The translations under genes and the position numbers were made by a program. From NCBI GenBank assembly GCA_018241425.1, contig JAFEDU010000004.1:62001-126000 (forward strand): a DNA stretch of 64,000 nucleotides, read 5' to 3'. The notes beneath the pieces are model-generated. The model was not told the DNA's origin, did not search any database, and was given only the letters and a program-made list of their open reading frames with translations. Source of the DNA: Pseudomonadota bacterium. GTDB taxonomy: Bacteria > Pseudomonadota > Gammaproteobacteria > Steroidobacterales > Steroidobacteraceae. This document shows, in pieces, positions 19,102 through 27,674 of this stretch. Each line of letters opens with the position of its first letter. Position 1 is the first letter of the stretch.

Positions 19102-20985
19102 ATGGGCCTCATGAGCGCACTCCAGAAATTTACTGTCACCATCCTGAGCCTGCTGCTCCTGGCCATAGCCTGGGGCCTGTGGAACACCCGCGACCCGAAC
19201 GTACCGGCTGCGCCGGTCGTCCCCGCCGCGCGCGGCGGGATGCCGGTCATCGACCAGACCACGCTGGCCACTGCGCAGCGCCTGCAGCAGCTGGCGAGCA
19301 CGCCCGAGGAGCAGCCGCTCGCCCAGGCCGCGCTGCAAACCGCGGACCACGAGCTGGACCTCGCGTTCATGGGCGCGCTGCGGGCCATCGAGTCGCACCC
19401 CCCGGTCCTGAGCCCCGAGGCGCAGCAGATCCAGGTGCGGCTGGCCGATGCCCAGAAGCGTCTCGCGCGCGACACCGACGTACTCGATGACCTGGCGCAG
19501 AAGATGGGCAAGGCCTCCGATGCGGAGAAACCCGACCTGCAGGACAAGCTCGACCTGATCGGCTCGCAGATCGAACTCGAGAAGGACGAGATCGAAGAGG
19601 CCGACAGCGACCTGCTCGCCGCCGGCGGCAACGTCCACCAGCGCATCCAGAAGGCGCAGGAGGAGCACGAAGCCGCCGAACGCGCCCCGCCCCCTGTCGC
19701 CGCGGCACCGACCTCCGCCCCCGCCGCCGCGCTCAACTCGTTGCGCGGCATGGTCGCGCAGGCACGCCAGTGGCTGGCGCTGCACCACAAGCGCACCGCG
19801 CTCGAGGGCGCCCGCCACGCCGCCAGCGACAGTGCCGCAACGCTCGACCAGCAGCGCCAGCAGATCGTGGATGACCTCGTAGCGGTGCGGCAGAAGCTCA
19901 CCGCGCTCGGGGTCAAGGACACGAGCCTGGCCGGCGACGGCACCGACACTGCGCCCGTCGCTGCACCTCCGCCGCACGCCAACCACGCGGCACGCTCCGG
20001 CGCGCCCGCGGCCGCGCCGGGGGCCACCGCGGCGACCGACGTGCAGCTCGCCCTCACCCGCCAGCTGGCCGTGGACCAGCGACGCCTGCTGCTGCGCGAG
20101 CAGCGCATCAGCGCCCGCCACAAGCTGGCGGACATCTACGGCCGCTGGGAGGGTGTGGTCGCCGCCCAGCAGCGCGGGGTCGTGCGCGAGTTCCTGGGCA
20201 GCGCTGCGGTGGTCCTTGTCGCCCTCCTCCTGCTGCTGTTTGCGGATCGCTGGCTGAGCGGCCTGCTCGGTCGTGCCCGCATCGACCGGCGCCAGCTGGC
20301 CACGCTGCGCAGCGTCGTTGGCGTCGCCCTGCAGGTGATCGGCATCCTGCTCATCCTTTTCATGCTGGTCGGGCTGCCGGGCCAGTTCGGCACGATGCTC
20401 GGCATTGCCGGTGCCGGCCTCACCGTCGCGCTGAAGGACTTCATCGTCGCCTTCATCGGCTGGTTCGTGCTCATGGGCAAGAACGGCATCCGCCTGGGGG
20501 ACTGGGTCGAGATCAACGGCGTCAGCGGCGAGGTGGTCGAGCTCAGCGTGTTCCACACCGTGCTCCTGGAGACCGGTAACTGGACCGACGCCGGGCACCC
20601 GACCGGGCGCCGGGTGACCTTCACCAACAGCTTCGCGATCGAGGGCCACTACTTCAATTTCTCGACCTCGGGCCAGTGGCTGTGGGACGAGCTCACCGTG
20701 GTCGTGCCCTTCGGGCGCGACCCGCACGCCGTGGCCGAAGCCATCGAGAAGGAAGTGACCGCCGCAACCGCCGACAGCGCCCGCCAGGCCGAGGCCGAGT
20801 GGCAGCGCGCCTCGCGTGGGCAGCGCGGCACGCTGCTCGCACAGCCCGGCATCGCGGTGCGGCCAGCCTCGGGCGGCGTGGAGATCGCGGTGCGCTACGT
20901 GACGCGTGCCAATGAGCGCTACGCGCTGCGCGCGAAGCTCTACCAGTCGGCCGTGCAGCTCCTGGCGCAGGCACCGGCGAAATGA
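19102..20985 (+). CDS. MscS-family mechanosensitive channel protein with large periplasmic coiled-coil domain
   Basis: A 627-residue inner-membrane protein. An N-terminal hydrophobic segment (about 10-27) is followed by roughly 330 residues rich in charged, Gln and Ala residues, with predicted coiled coils and Pro/Ala linkers, presumably periplasmic. Transmembrane segments lie near 370-390, 408-430 and 440-465. The last (MLGIAGAGLTVALKDFIVAFIGWFVL) is the pore-lining helix, and LGDWVEINGVSGEVVELS is the MscS beta domain. Expected role: release of solutes on hypo-osmotic shock. Two in-frame ATGs (19102 and 19111) are possible starts and neither has a strong ribosome-binding site. It overlaps ygiD by four bases. 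Confidence 0.85.
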   Translation: MGLMSALQKFTVTILSLLLLAIAWGLWNTRDPNVPAAPVVPAARGGMPVIDQTTLATAQRLQQLASTPEEQPLAQAALQTADHELDLAFMGALRAIESHPPVLSPEAQQIQVRLADAQKRLARDTDVLDDLAQKMGKASDAEKPDLQDKLDLIGSQIELEKDEIEEADSDLLAAGGNVHQRIQKAQEEHEAAERAPPPVAAAPTSAPAAALNSLRGMVAQARQWLALHHKRTALEGARHAASDSAATLDQQRQQIVDDLVAVRQKLTALGVKDTSLAGDGTDTAPVAAPPPHANHAARSGAPAAAPGATAATDVQLALTRQLAVDQRRLLLREQRISARHKLADIYGRWEGVVAAQQRGVVREFLGSAAVVLVALLLLLFADRWLSGLLGRARIDRRQLATLRSVVGVALQVIGILLILFMLVGLPGQFGTMLGIAGAGLTVALKDFIVAFIGWFVLMGKNGIRLGDWVEINGVSGEVVELSVFHTVLLETGNWTDAGHPTGRRVTFTNSFAIEGHYFNFSTSGQWLWDELTVVVPFGRDPHAVAEAIEKEVTAATADSARQAEAEWQRASRGQRGTLLAQPGIAVRPASGGVEIAVRYVTRANERYALRAKLYQSAVQLLAQAPAK

Positions 20986-21761
20986 GCCGTATGCCGGCCC
21001 TGTTCGTCGGTCATGGAAGCCCGATGAACGCACTCGGCAGCAACGAGTGGACGCGCGCCTGGCGCGCGCTCGGCGAGTCACTGCCGCGGCCGCGGGCGAT
21101 CCTGTCGATTTCCGCGCACTGGTACATCGGGGGCACGGCTCTCACGGCCATGCCCAGACCCCGCACCATCCACGACTTCGGCGGCTTCCCCAAGGCCTTG
21201 CACGAGGTGCAGTATCCGGCTCCCGGCGATCCCGGCCTCGCGGTGGACGTGAAGCGGCTGCTCGACCCGCTTGAGGTCAGCCTCGACGAGGACTCCTGGG
21301 GCCTGGATCACGGCACATGGTCGGTGCTGGTGCACCTGTACCCGCGCGCGGACGTCCCGGTCGTGCAGCTCGCCATCGATGCCCGGCGCGAACCGCGCTT
21401 CCACTACGACCTGGGGAGCCGCCTGCGCGAGCTGCGCGCCCGCGGCATCCTGGTGCTCGGCAGTGGCGACGTCGTGCACAACCTGCGCACCTACACGTGG
21501 GGAGAGCGCAGCACCGCCGCTTACTCCTGGGCGACGCACTTCGAGGCGCTGGTGCGCGCGCACCTGGACGCCGGCCAGCACGACCCGCTCATCGAATACA
21601 GCGGGCTCGGTGACGAGGCGCGCGCCGCCGTGCCGACACCCGACCACTACCTGCCGCTGCTGTACGTCATGGGTGCAAGCGTGCCCGGCGAGCGCGTGAG
21701 TTATCCGGTCGTCGGGTTTGACGGCGGCTCCGTGTCGATGCTCGCGGTGCAGTTCGGCTGA
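20982..21761 (+). CDS. ygiD: 4,5-DOPA extradiol dioxygenase-like protein
   Basis: A 259-residue class III extradiol ring-cleavage dioxygenase of the YgiD/LigB group. Likely metal ligands are His11 (FVGHGSPMNAL), His46 (SISAHWY) and His166 (SGDVVHNLRTY); His110 (GLDHGTWSVL) is a conserved active-site residue. YgiD of E. coli cleaves L-DOPA to a 4,5-seco product; the physiological substrate is unclear. The ATG overlaps the stop of the channel gene (ATGA), so the two are probably translated together. Confident for family, moderate for substrate. Confidence 0.9.
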   Translation: MSRMPALFVGHGSPMNALGSNEWTRAWRALGESLPRPRAILSISAHWYIGGTALTAMPRPRTIHDFGGFPKALHEVQYPAPGDPGLAVDVKRLLDPLEVSLDEDSWGLDHGTWSVLVHLYPRADVPVVQLAIDARREPRFHYDLGSRLRELRARGILVLGSGDVVHNLRTYTWGERSTAAYSWATHFEALVRAHLDAGQHDPLIEYSGLGDEARAAVPTPDHYLPLLYVMGASVPGERVSYPVVGFDGGSVSMLAVQFG

Positions 21762-21798
21762 AGCCCCAAGCCAGCGGACAGTTGTTGCGAGTTGTAAT

Positions 21799-21816
21799 CC
21801 GCGACGCAAGTCGCGG
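21799..21816. other. Small perfect inverted repeat in the ygiD-rcnB-like gap
   Basis: CCGCGAC and GTCGCGG flank the tetraloop GCAA, forming a perfect 7-bp GC-rich stem with a GNRA-type loop. No T-run follows on the plus strand, so it is not a classical intrinsic terminator. It could stabilise the ygiD mRNA end or act as a weak terminator. The rest of the 128-bp gap shows nothing else I can name. Confidence 0.35.
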
Positions 21817-21889
21817 CGTCGTCTGACAACGCCGCGCAGGCGCATTCATTACCGTGATGGGCAGTAACCACCACACACAGGATGACGCT

Positions 21890-22363
21890 GTGATTGCCCG
21901 CAACGCCTCGCTGCTACTCACCGCCACCGCGCTCGCCGCGTTCGCCGTGCTCGCCAACGCGCAGGAGCACGCCCATCCCGGGGCTCCGCCGCCGCGCCCA
22001 CCCGCACAGGGCGAGCCTCATCCCGGCCCGCACGGCTACGCGCGTGTCACGGAACCGAAGGGCTGGAACGCGCGGCCGGCCACCGTCGATCGCACGGCCT
22101 ACCAGCACAACTTCCAGGCGGCACGCACCTACCACGTCGGCGTCTACCGCCGCCCCCCAGGGTGGGTCGCGCACCGGTGGGGGTACGGCCAGATCCTGCC
22201 GCGCCCGTACTGGGCGGCGCCTTACATCCTGGCGGACTACTGGCTGTTCGCACTTGAGGTTCCGCCGGCGGGCTACGAGTGGGTGCGCGATGATTCGGAC
22301 GCCATCCTCGTGAACGTGCAGACGGGCGAGATCCTGCAGGTCGAGTACGGCGTATTCGGCTGA
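21890..22363 (+). CDS. RcnB-family periplasmic protein
   Basis: A 157-residue exported protein. The signal peptide (IARNASLLLTATALAAFAVLANA, cleavage near residue 24) is followed by a His/Pro-rich mature N-terminus and a C-terminal RcnB domain: YRRPPGWVAHRWGYGQILPRPYWAAPYILADYWLFALEVPPAGYEWVRDDSDAILVNVQTGEI. RcnB of E. coli is a periplasmic protein affecting nickel/cobalt export; many homologues have no known role. The GTG at 21890 is chosen because AGGA lies eight bases upstream and it gives a clean signal peptide; upstream GTG/ATG codons at 21854-21859 would add a polar stretch. No rcnA-type exporter is nearby, so metal involvement is only suggested by family. Confidence 0.8.
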   Translation: MIARNASLLLTATALAAFAVLANAQEHAHPGAPPPRPPAQGEPHPGPHGYARVTEPKGWNARPATVDRTAYQHNFQAARTYHVGVYRRPPGWVAHRWGYGQILPRPYWAAPYILADYWLFALEVPPAGYEWVRDDSDAILVNVQTGEILQVEYGVFG

Positions 22364-22443
22364 TTTGACAGAATATCCCGGGCGCGAGATTGCGCCTGGA
22401 CTGTCACGATAGCGACGCGGAGGACCCCGATACTCATTCGGGC

Positions 22444-22743
22444 ATGGGGTCCTTCCGCCTACTCTTTTTAATCCTTCCGGTCGTGCTGTGCGGCTGCACG
22501 CGCGAAGTGGCCTCGATCGAAAGCTGTGCCGATCGCACCGCCCGGAACCTCGAGCTCAAGATCGTGCGCCTGGAACGGGTGGAGGGAACGTTATCCGGCG
22601 GCCAGGTGACTTACTCGGTGCGCAAGGAACCCGATGCCGGCGCGCGGCTGAGCCTCAAGCTACTGTCCGGATGCCAGGTCAAGAGCCTCGACATGGCGCC
22701 GGCGGCCCTCGAGCCCACGCGCTTCGCCGCTGCACGCGACTGA
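22444..22743 (+). CDS. Small putative lipoprotein, function unknown
   Basis: A 99-residue protein starting MGSFRLLFLILPVVLCGC, a short lipoprotein signal with the acylated Cys at position 18. The mature part (about 80 residues) contains two further cysteines (SCADR and GCQVK) that could form a disulfide, and it ends after a basic and Ala-rich tail. I do not recognise a family. The ATG at 22444 gives the proper signal; the frame is open 18 codons upstream but that part is polar. A strong terminator lies 33 bases after the stop. Confidence 0.6.
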   Translation: MGSFRLLFLILPVVLCGCTREVASIESCADRTARNLELKIVRLERVEGTLSGGQVTYSVRKEPDAGARLSLKLLSGCQVKSLDMAPAALEPTRFAAARD

Positions 22744-22775
22744 GCGGCACACCTTAAATCCACAGGCCATAACGG

Positions 22776-22801
22776 AAAACGCCCCGCATGCGGGGCGTTT
22801 T
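22776..22801. terminator. Bidirectional Rho-independent terminator
   Basis: A perfect 12-bp inverted repeat, AAAACGCCCCGC and GCGGGGCGTTTT, separated by AT. It has a GC-rich core, an A-run on one side and a T-run on the other, so it can terminate in both directions. It separates the plus-strand lipoprotein gene from the convergent PEP-CTERM gene. Confidence 0.92.
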
Positions 22802-22822
22802 GCTAGCCGTGCGAACCGCTCT

Positions 22823-23449
22823 TTAGTTCCGCCGGCGGCGCCGGCGCGTGAAGCCGAGGCTCGCCAAACCCAGGCCCAGGAGCGACAGCGTCGCCGGCTC
22901 CGGCACGCCGCTCGGCGGTGGCAGCGGGTTGGTCGACACCTGGCTCTGCGCACCGTAGAACCAGCCGGTCTCGTAGCCCTGCAGCGTGTAGCCGGCGGCA
23001 TCGACCTTCGGGTTGCCGGTGTACTGCCCGCACGTGTAACCCGGCGTGGCGCACGAGGGGAAGAACGGATTGGCGAGGTTGGTCACGTTGAACGCCACCA
23101 CCAGGTCATTGGTGTTCGAGAACACCAGGTCCGCGTCGTTCTGGATGCCACCGAACTCGAGGTAACCGTTCTGGTAGGTAAAGCCCAGCGGGGAGCCCAC
23201 GCTGATCCCGGTGAGCGAGTGCACGACGATGTCCGTCGTGTCGTTGTCGTAGCTCTTGGTCGGATCGAAGGTCACCGTGATGGAACCGGTGATCGTCTGA
23301 ATGGGCGAGGGGATATTGCTACCCTGGGTCACGTCCAGGAAGCCGGTGAGATTGAAATACAGGTTCTCGGTCACGTCCTGTGCCTGAGCGGGCACGGCGG
23401 CGATCCCGACAGCCACGGCAGCGGTTGCCGCCCATAAGGCATTGCGCAT
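22823..23449 (-). CDS. PEP-CTERM sorting-domain protein
   Basis: A 208-residue exported protein. The signal peptide (MRNALWAATAAVAVGIAAVPAQA, cleavage after residue 23) and the C-terminal PEP-CTERM signal frame it: VPEP at about 182-185, a hydrophobic helix (ATLSLLGLGLASLGF) and a basic tail of six Arg. The signal directs cleavage by an exosortase and release to the surface or exopolysaccharide matrix. The mature body is beta-rich, Asn/Thr-rich and low in Lys, with SITVTFDPTKSYDN and LEFGGIQNDADLVFSNTND, typical of this secreted class. Its specific role is unknown. The ATG at 23449 has AAAGGACT upstream. No exosortase gene is visible in the window. Confidence 0.88.
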   Translation of the reverse strand: MRNALWAATAAVAVGIAAVPAQAQDVTENLYFNLTGFLDVTQGSNIPSPIQTITGSITVTFDPTKSYDNDTTDIVVHSLTGISVGSPLGFTYQNGYLEFGGIQNDADLVFSNTNDLVVAFNVTNLANPFFPSCATPGYTCGQYTGNPKVDAAGYTLQGYETGWFYGAQSQVSTNPLPPPSGVPEPATLSLLGLGLASLGFTRRRRRRN

Positions 23450-23754
23450 CGAGAAGTCCTTTCGAGCTGTTGGATTGGGGAGCGACAGCAAGCAGTGTCG
23501 AAGAATGCAAACAACAGGCCACCGCTGCGGCGCCTCTTCAAAACATGAGCTTACGAAAATCGGTGCCGCGACTCGCCGACGTGTTGTAAACCTCGTCGAC
23601 GCACCGAAACCGCGCAACACAAGTTGGGACGTTGCGCCCGCACGCGCCCACACGCGCCCACACGCGCCCCGCAAGCGGCGAAGAGAACCGCGCCGATGCC
23701 GGCGGACCTGTCCTACATGATGGGGGGCCGTCCTCCCGCCCGCGCCCGAACCGC
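23450..23754. promoter_or_regulatory. 305-bp non-coding region upstream of the PEP-CTERM gene
   Basis: This gap separates the dipeptidase 3' end from the PEP-CTERM start, both on the minus strand, so the PEP-CTERM promoter must be here. It contains a ribosome-binding site at 23455-23462 and the short tandem repeat listed separately. I could not identify a convincing sigma-70 or sigma-54 promoter by eye. Confidence 0.4.
23641..23669. repeat. Three 10-bp tandem repeats (CACGCGCCCA)
   Basis: The unit CACGCGCCCA occurs at 23641-23650 and 23651-23660. A third copy at 23661-23670 differs in the last base. The array lies in the non-coding region roughly 200 bases upstream of the PEP-CTERM start. 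It is too short for a CRISPR array; it may be a slippage tract or a protein-binding array. Confidence 0.7.
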
Positions 23755-25053
23755 CTAGCGAGCCGGGACCGGCGGACTCGACAGCACGGCCGTGGCCGGC
23801 GGTTCGCTGCGCAAACGGTCGCTCACAACCTGCGCCTGCGCGAGGACCCTCAGCACGTTGCCGCCCGCGAGCTTCGCGAGATCCGCATCAGTCCAGCCGC
23901 GGTGCGCCAGCTCCGCGAGCAGCGCCGGGTACTTGTCGACCCCATCCAGCCCCTCGGGCGCCTCGGGGATGCCGTCGAAGTCCGAGCCCAGGCCCACGTG
24001 GTCGGCGCCCGCAACATCGTGAACGTGCTGGATGTGGGCGGCGACGTCGGCAAGGGTCACCCTGGGCTTCGGGTGTGCCTGCTCCCACTCAGCCAGTGCC
24101 TGGGCGGCGCGCTCGGGCTGTCCGATGTAGAGACCGCCGAAAGGCGGCGTGTTGAGACGCGCGTGCTCCGCGGCGTACTCGGCGTCCCAGAGACGGCGAG
24201 CCTCGGAGACGTAGCCGGGGTAGAAATTGACCATCACCACCCCGCCGTTCTGCGCCACCAGTCGCAGAACGGCGTCGGGCACGTTGCGCGGGTGATCGGT
24301 CAATGCCCGGGCGGAAGAGTGCGAGTAGATTACCGGCGCGCGCGTGACCTTGAGGGCATCGCGCATGGTCTGCTCGGACACGTGGGAAAGGTCGACCAGC
24401 ATCCCGATGCGATTCATCTCCAGCACCACGGTCTGGCCCGCGGCGGTCAGCCCGTGGTGTCGCGGTGCATCGGTCGCCGAGTCGCCCCAGTCGGTGTCGC
24501 CCGAATGGGTGAGGGTCATGTAGCGCGCGCCCGCGTCGTAGTAGGTGCGCAGCACGCTCAGTGAGTTGTTGATCTGGTGGCCGCCCTCGACCCCGATCAG
24601 ACACGCGATGCGATGCTCGTGGTGGAGCCGGGTCACGTCGCTGGCGCTGTAGGCCATGCCGAGCTCCGGGTAGCGGGCGCACATCCTCTTCACGAGGTCG
24701 ATCTGCTCGAGCGTCACCTGCACGACCTGCGGCCCGGTGAATGCCGGATCTACCCATACCGACCAGAACTGCCCGCCCACGCCGCCTGCCTTGAGCCGCG
24801 CGATGTCCGTCATGAGCGGCGGCCCGTCGGGGGCGGGCAGGCGCTCGGTGCCTGAACTCAGGTCGATGCGATCCAGGTCACCGCCGAAGCGCGCGCGGAT
24901 TTCCCAGGGCAGGTCGTTGTGGCCGTCGATGAGCGGGGTCTGTTCGAGGACGTGCCGGACACGCTCGAGGTCGCTGGGAGCGGCCTGCCCGGTCAGGGGC
25001 CATGCACACAGTCCCAGAACGACAAGGGCCACGGATGAAAGCGGATTTTTCAT
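23755..25053 (-). CDS. M19 (renal dipeptidase-type) membrane dipeptidase
   Basis: A 432-residue zinc dipeptidase with a signal peptide (MKNPLSSVALVVLGLCAWPLTGQA). Metal ligands are visible: His45 and Asp47 in DGHNDLPW, Glu156 in GVEGGHQ, His224 in DLSHVS and His245 in YSHSSAR. GSDFDGIPEAPEGLDG lies near residue 315. M19 enzymes cut dipeptides, often tolerating a D-residue at the C-terminal position. It lies 141 bases after the TonB-dependent receptor on the same strand, so it is probably in the receptor's operon and acts in the periplasm on imported peptides. The ATG has GGGAAG upstream. Confidence 0.92.
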   Translation of the reverse strand: MKNPLSSVALVVLGLCAWPLTGQAAPSDLERVRHVLEQTPLIDGHNDLPWEIRARFGGDLDRIDLSSGTERLPAPDGPPLMTDIARLKAGGVGGQFWSVWVDPAFTGPQVVQVTLEQIDLVKRMCARYPELGMAYSASDVTRLHHEHRIACLIGVEGGHQINNSLSVLRTYYDAGARYMTLTHSGDTDWGDSATDAPRHHGLTAAGQTVVLEMNRIGMLVDLSHVSEQTMRDALKVTRAPVIYSHSSARALTDHPRNVPDAVLRLVAQNGGVVMVNFYPGYVSEARRLWDAEYAAEHARLNTPPFGGLYIGQPERAAQALAEWEQAHPKPRVTLADVAAHIQHVHDVAGADHVGLGSDFDGIPEAPEGLDGVDKYPALLAELAHRGWTDADLAKLAGGNVLRVLAQAQVVSDRLRSEPPATAVLSSPPVPAR

Positions 25054-25194
25054 GGGATTCTTCCCTGCTGCTGGACGTACACCGGCCAGCGGCGCACCGC
25101 GGGACCCCGGGCGGCTGGATCCTACCGCCGCGGGCCTGCGCGCGCACCGGCCTCGGCTTCCGGCCGCTGCGCGGCGCCCGGGGCGCTTCTGAAA

Positions 25195-27459
25195 TCAGAA
25201 CTTGACGCCAATCTCCACGCCAACCGTCCGCGGGGTGATGAACGTCGCAAGCCCGGTCTGGTTCACCCCGCCATTGTTGGCATAGGTAAGGATCCCCAGC
25301 GAATTGGTGAGGTTGGTGCCATAGAGCTCGGCGTTCACGTGGCCGTTGTCGAACCCGACGTACACCTTGAGGGAGTCATAGCTCGGAAGCTTGGCATGGC
25401 CCTCGACCGCCGATGATGTCGTGAAGTCGGTGTAGCGCGTGCCGACGTAGCTCCAGGAGGTCCCGGCGAACATGGAGTAGTTGCGGACCAGATGCCAGGT
25501 GTAGTCGGCATTCACGGTCGCGGTCACGTCCGGCACGTACGGCAGCTTGTCGCCGCTGAGCGCGCCGAGCCCGGGCGCGTCGGTCGTGATCTTGGCGTTG
25601 ATCCAGGAGCCGAGCGCCTGCAGCCGCAGGCCCGGTACGGGCTGCCAGGACACGTCCCACTCCACGCCGTAGTTGCGTGCCGAGCCGGAATTGCCGTTGA
25701 TGCCCACCGGGCCTGCCGGAGTGTCGACCTCGCTGACGATCTGGACGTTGGTCCAGTCGATGTCGTAGACCGCGATGTCAAACGAGAGACGATGGTCGAG
25801 CAGATCGGACTTGAAGCCCAGCTCGTAGTTGCGCGTGGAATCCGGCCGGAACGAGGGCGGATTCGGCAGCGTCGGGGTCGGCAGGTTCGGGCCGCCGGGC
25901 CGGTAGCCGGTCGAATAGCGCGCGTACAGCAGGTTGTTCTCGTCGATGTGCCAGCGCGGGGCGACCTGCCAGGTCGTACTGTGCTCGCTCGTGTACTCGT
26001 AGGGGAACACCTGGCTCGGGCCATAGAGCACGCAGCACTGCAGCTGCACCTGCGAATCCTGGTCCGTGTGCGAGTAACGCACGCCGGCGGAGATGTCGAA
26101 GGCCTGGTTGAAGTGGTACGTCAGGTCGACGAAGCCCGCCTTCTCCTTGTAGTCGGCGGGGATGTTCGCGCCACCGAGCGCCGGCTGCAGGGTCTCGAGC
26201 GTGCTCAGGTCGCGCGCCTCGACGGGCTGGCTGAGGATGGTGGTCTCGCGCGTGAAGAAGGCACCGACCAGCCAGTCGAAGTCATGGCCGAAGAGCTTAG
26301 TGCCGGGGTTCGAGGTCAGGCGCAGTTCCTGGTTGAGCTTGTGGACGTACTGGGTCTGCGCCTCATCGACAATGATCGGCTTGCCGTACACCGCCCCGCC
26401 CAGGTATTGCCCGTAGGTCACTCCCGGGATGAGGTTGGTGTCGCTGAGGTTGTCGTACAGGAAGTTGTTGATGGTGCCGTAGCTGGTGTTGTCGGTCAGC
26501 GTCGCGAAGTGCATGTCGTACTGCACGTTGAGCGCGTAGTAGCGCATGTGCACGGTCTGGCCGCCCGGCCATGAGGCGTTCGTGGCGTAGCCGTCGACCC
26601 GCTGGAACTGGTTTGCCGGCGGGTTGGCGGGATCGGCCGCCGCGCCCACCACGTCGACCTGGTTGGTGTTGCGCATGTCGATCTGCTGGTCGAACACCGT
26701 GACGCGCGCCACCAGGTCGTCGACCGGGCGCACCAGCAGCGAGCCGCGCAGGCTGTACTTGGTGCCATGGTTGATATCGCTCGTCCCGTACGCCGGACTG
26801 TCGATGTAGCCGGGAATCCCCTCCTTCATCCCGGTCAGTCGCAGCGCCGCCTTGTTGTCCCAGAAGGGCAGGTTGATCATGCCCTTGATGACACCCTCGG
26901 TCTGGCCGTCGTCCACCTTGGAGCCGCCGACCACGGCTGCGGCGTCGAACTTGGTGGGATCCGGCGCATTGGTGACGTACTTGATGATGCCGCCCTCCGC
27001 GGTAGCGCCGTAGAGCGTGCCCTGCGGGCCCTTCAGGACCTCCACCCGGTTGAGGTCGAAGGTGTCGACGTCGGCGCCGAAGAATGCGCCGTTCGCCTGC
27101 GCCCCGGACATCGAGAACGGCACGTCGTCGACCACGGTGGCGACCGTCGCCCCGCTGCTGCCGACATTCATGCCGCGCAGCACCAGGCGCGTCTCGGCCG
27201 GGTTGAGCGCCTGCAGCGACAGCCCCGGCACCTGGGTGGCGAAGTCGGTGAACTGCGTCTCCTGCAGGCGCTGCAGGTCGCCGCCGCTGAGCGCGGTCAC
27301 GCTCATCGGCACGTCCTTGATCAGCTCCTCGCGCTTGCTGGCCGTGACCACCACGGTCTCCAGCGAACCCCCATCGGAGTTCACGTCGGCGAGCGCGGGC
27401 CCTGCAAGGATCAAGGACCCAAGCACGAGTGGTTTGGCGGTGTTGCGACGGTTGTTCAT
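25195..27459 (-). CDS. TonB-dependent outer-membrane receptor
   Basis: A 754-residue receptor. The signal peptide ends near residue 24 (LILAGPALA). A TonB-box-like LETVVVTASKR is at about 32-43. The plug domain includes VPMSVTALSGGDL, TRLVLRGMN and DLNRVEVLKGPQGTLYGATAEGGIIKYVT. A 22-strand-type barrel follows, with the C-terminal signature GVEIGVKF ending in Phe. Substrate is not readable from sequence. Context suggests D-glutamate-containing peptides or a related compound: it shares its promoter/operator with dgcN and precedes a dipeptidase gene. The ATG is divergent from the XRE-cupin regulator. Confidence 0.93.
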   Translation of the reverse strand: MNNRRNTAKPLVLGSLILAGPALADVNSDGGSLETVVVTASKREELIKDVPMSVTALSGGDLQRLQETQFTDFATQVPGLSLQALNPAETRLVLRGMNVGSSGATVATVVDDVPFSMSGAQANGAFFGADVDTFDLNRVEVLKGPQGTLYGATAEGGIIKYVTNAPDPTKFDAAAVVGGSKVDDGQTEGVIKGMINLPFWDNKAALRLTGMKEGIPGYIDSPAYGTSDINHGTKYSLRGSLLVRPVDDLVARVTVFDQQIDMRNTNQVDVVGAAADPANPPANQFQRVDGYATNASWPGGQTVHMRYYALNVQYDMHFATLTDNTSYGTINNFLYDNLSDTNLIPGVTYGQYLGGAVYGKPIIVDEAQTQYVHKLNQELRLTSNPGTKLFGHDFDWLVGAFFTRETTILSQPVEARDLSTLETLQPALGGANIPADYKEKAGFVDLTYHFNQAFDISAGVRYSHTDQDSQVQLQCCVLYGPSQVFPYEYTSEHSTTWQVAPRWHIDENNLLYARYSTGYRPGGPNLPTPTLPNPPSFRPDSTRNYELGFKSDLLDHRLSFDIAVYDIDWTNVQIVSEVDTPAGPVGINGNSGSARNYGVEWDVSWQPVPGLRLQALGSWINAKITTDAPGLGALSGDKLPYVPDVTATVNADYTWHLVRNYSMFAGTSWSYVGTRYTDFTTSSAVEGHAKLPSYDSLKVYVGFDNGHVNAELYGTNLTNSLGILTYANNGGVNQTGLATFITPRTVGVEIGVKF

Positions 27460-27600
27460 CTCACAGAGTCCCGTGGTGGTGGTGTCTTCGCCCGCTCTCC
27501 CCCGCCCGACCGCGACGGTGTGCGCCCGGCGAGGGTCTTTTCCAACAGTAGTTCGGTTGAGCCGAATTTTTCTAAATACGTCAGAACGTTCCCCGTCAGG

Positions 27601-27628
27601 AGTATAGTTGCGTATGCGGAACTGTCAA
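27601..27628 (-). promoter_or_regulatory. Promoter with embedded operator for the TonB-dependent receptor operon
   Basis: Reading the minus strand, a consensus -35 TTGACA (27628-27623) and -10 TATACT (27606-27601) are separated by 16 bases. The spacer read on the plus strand is GTTGCGTATGCGGAAC, an imperfect dyad of form GTTSCG-N4-CGSAAC. The same promoter and dyad recur upstream of dgcN (31260-31287), differing at only two spacer bases. A repressor bound here would block RNA polymerase; the adjacent XRE-cupin regulator is the obvious candidate. The receptor start is about 135 bases downstream. Confidence 0.75.
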
Positions 27629-27674
27629 CCAGTAACCGCATTCCCGCGCAACACAAACGTGCTAACGTCGCGCG

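Noticed and set aside
23450..23520. Sigma-54 promoter upstream of the PEP-CTERM gene
   Set aside because: A TTGC with plausible spacing exists near 23497, but the -24 half matches only about three of six bases of TGGCAC.
23641..23669. CRISPR-like array
   Set aside because: Units are 10 bp, directly abutting and without spacers; it is a simple tandem repeat, and no cas genes are present.
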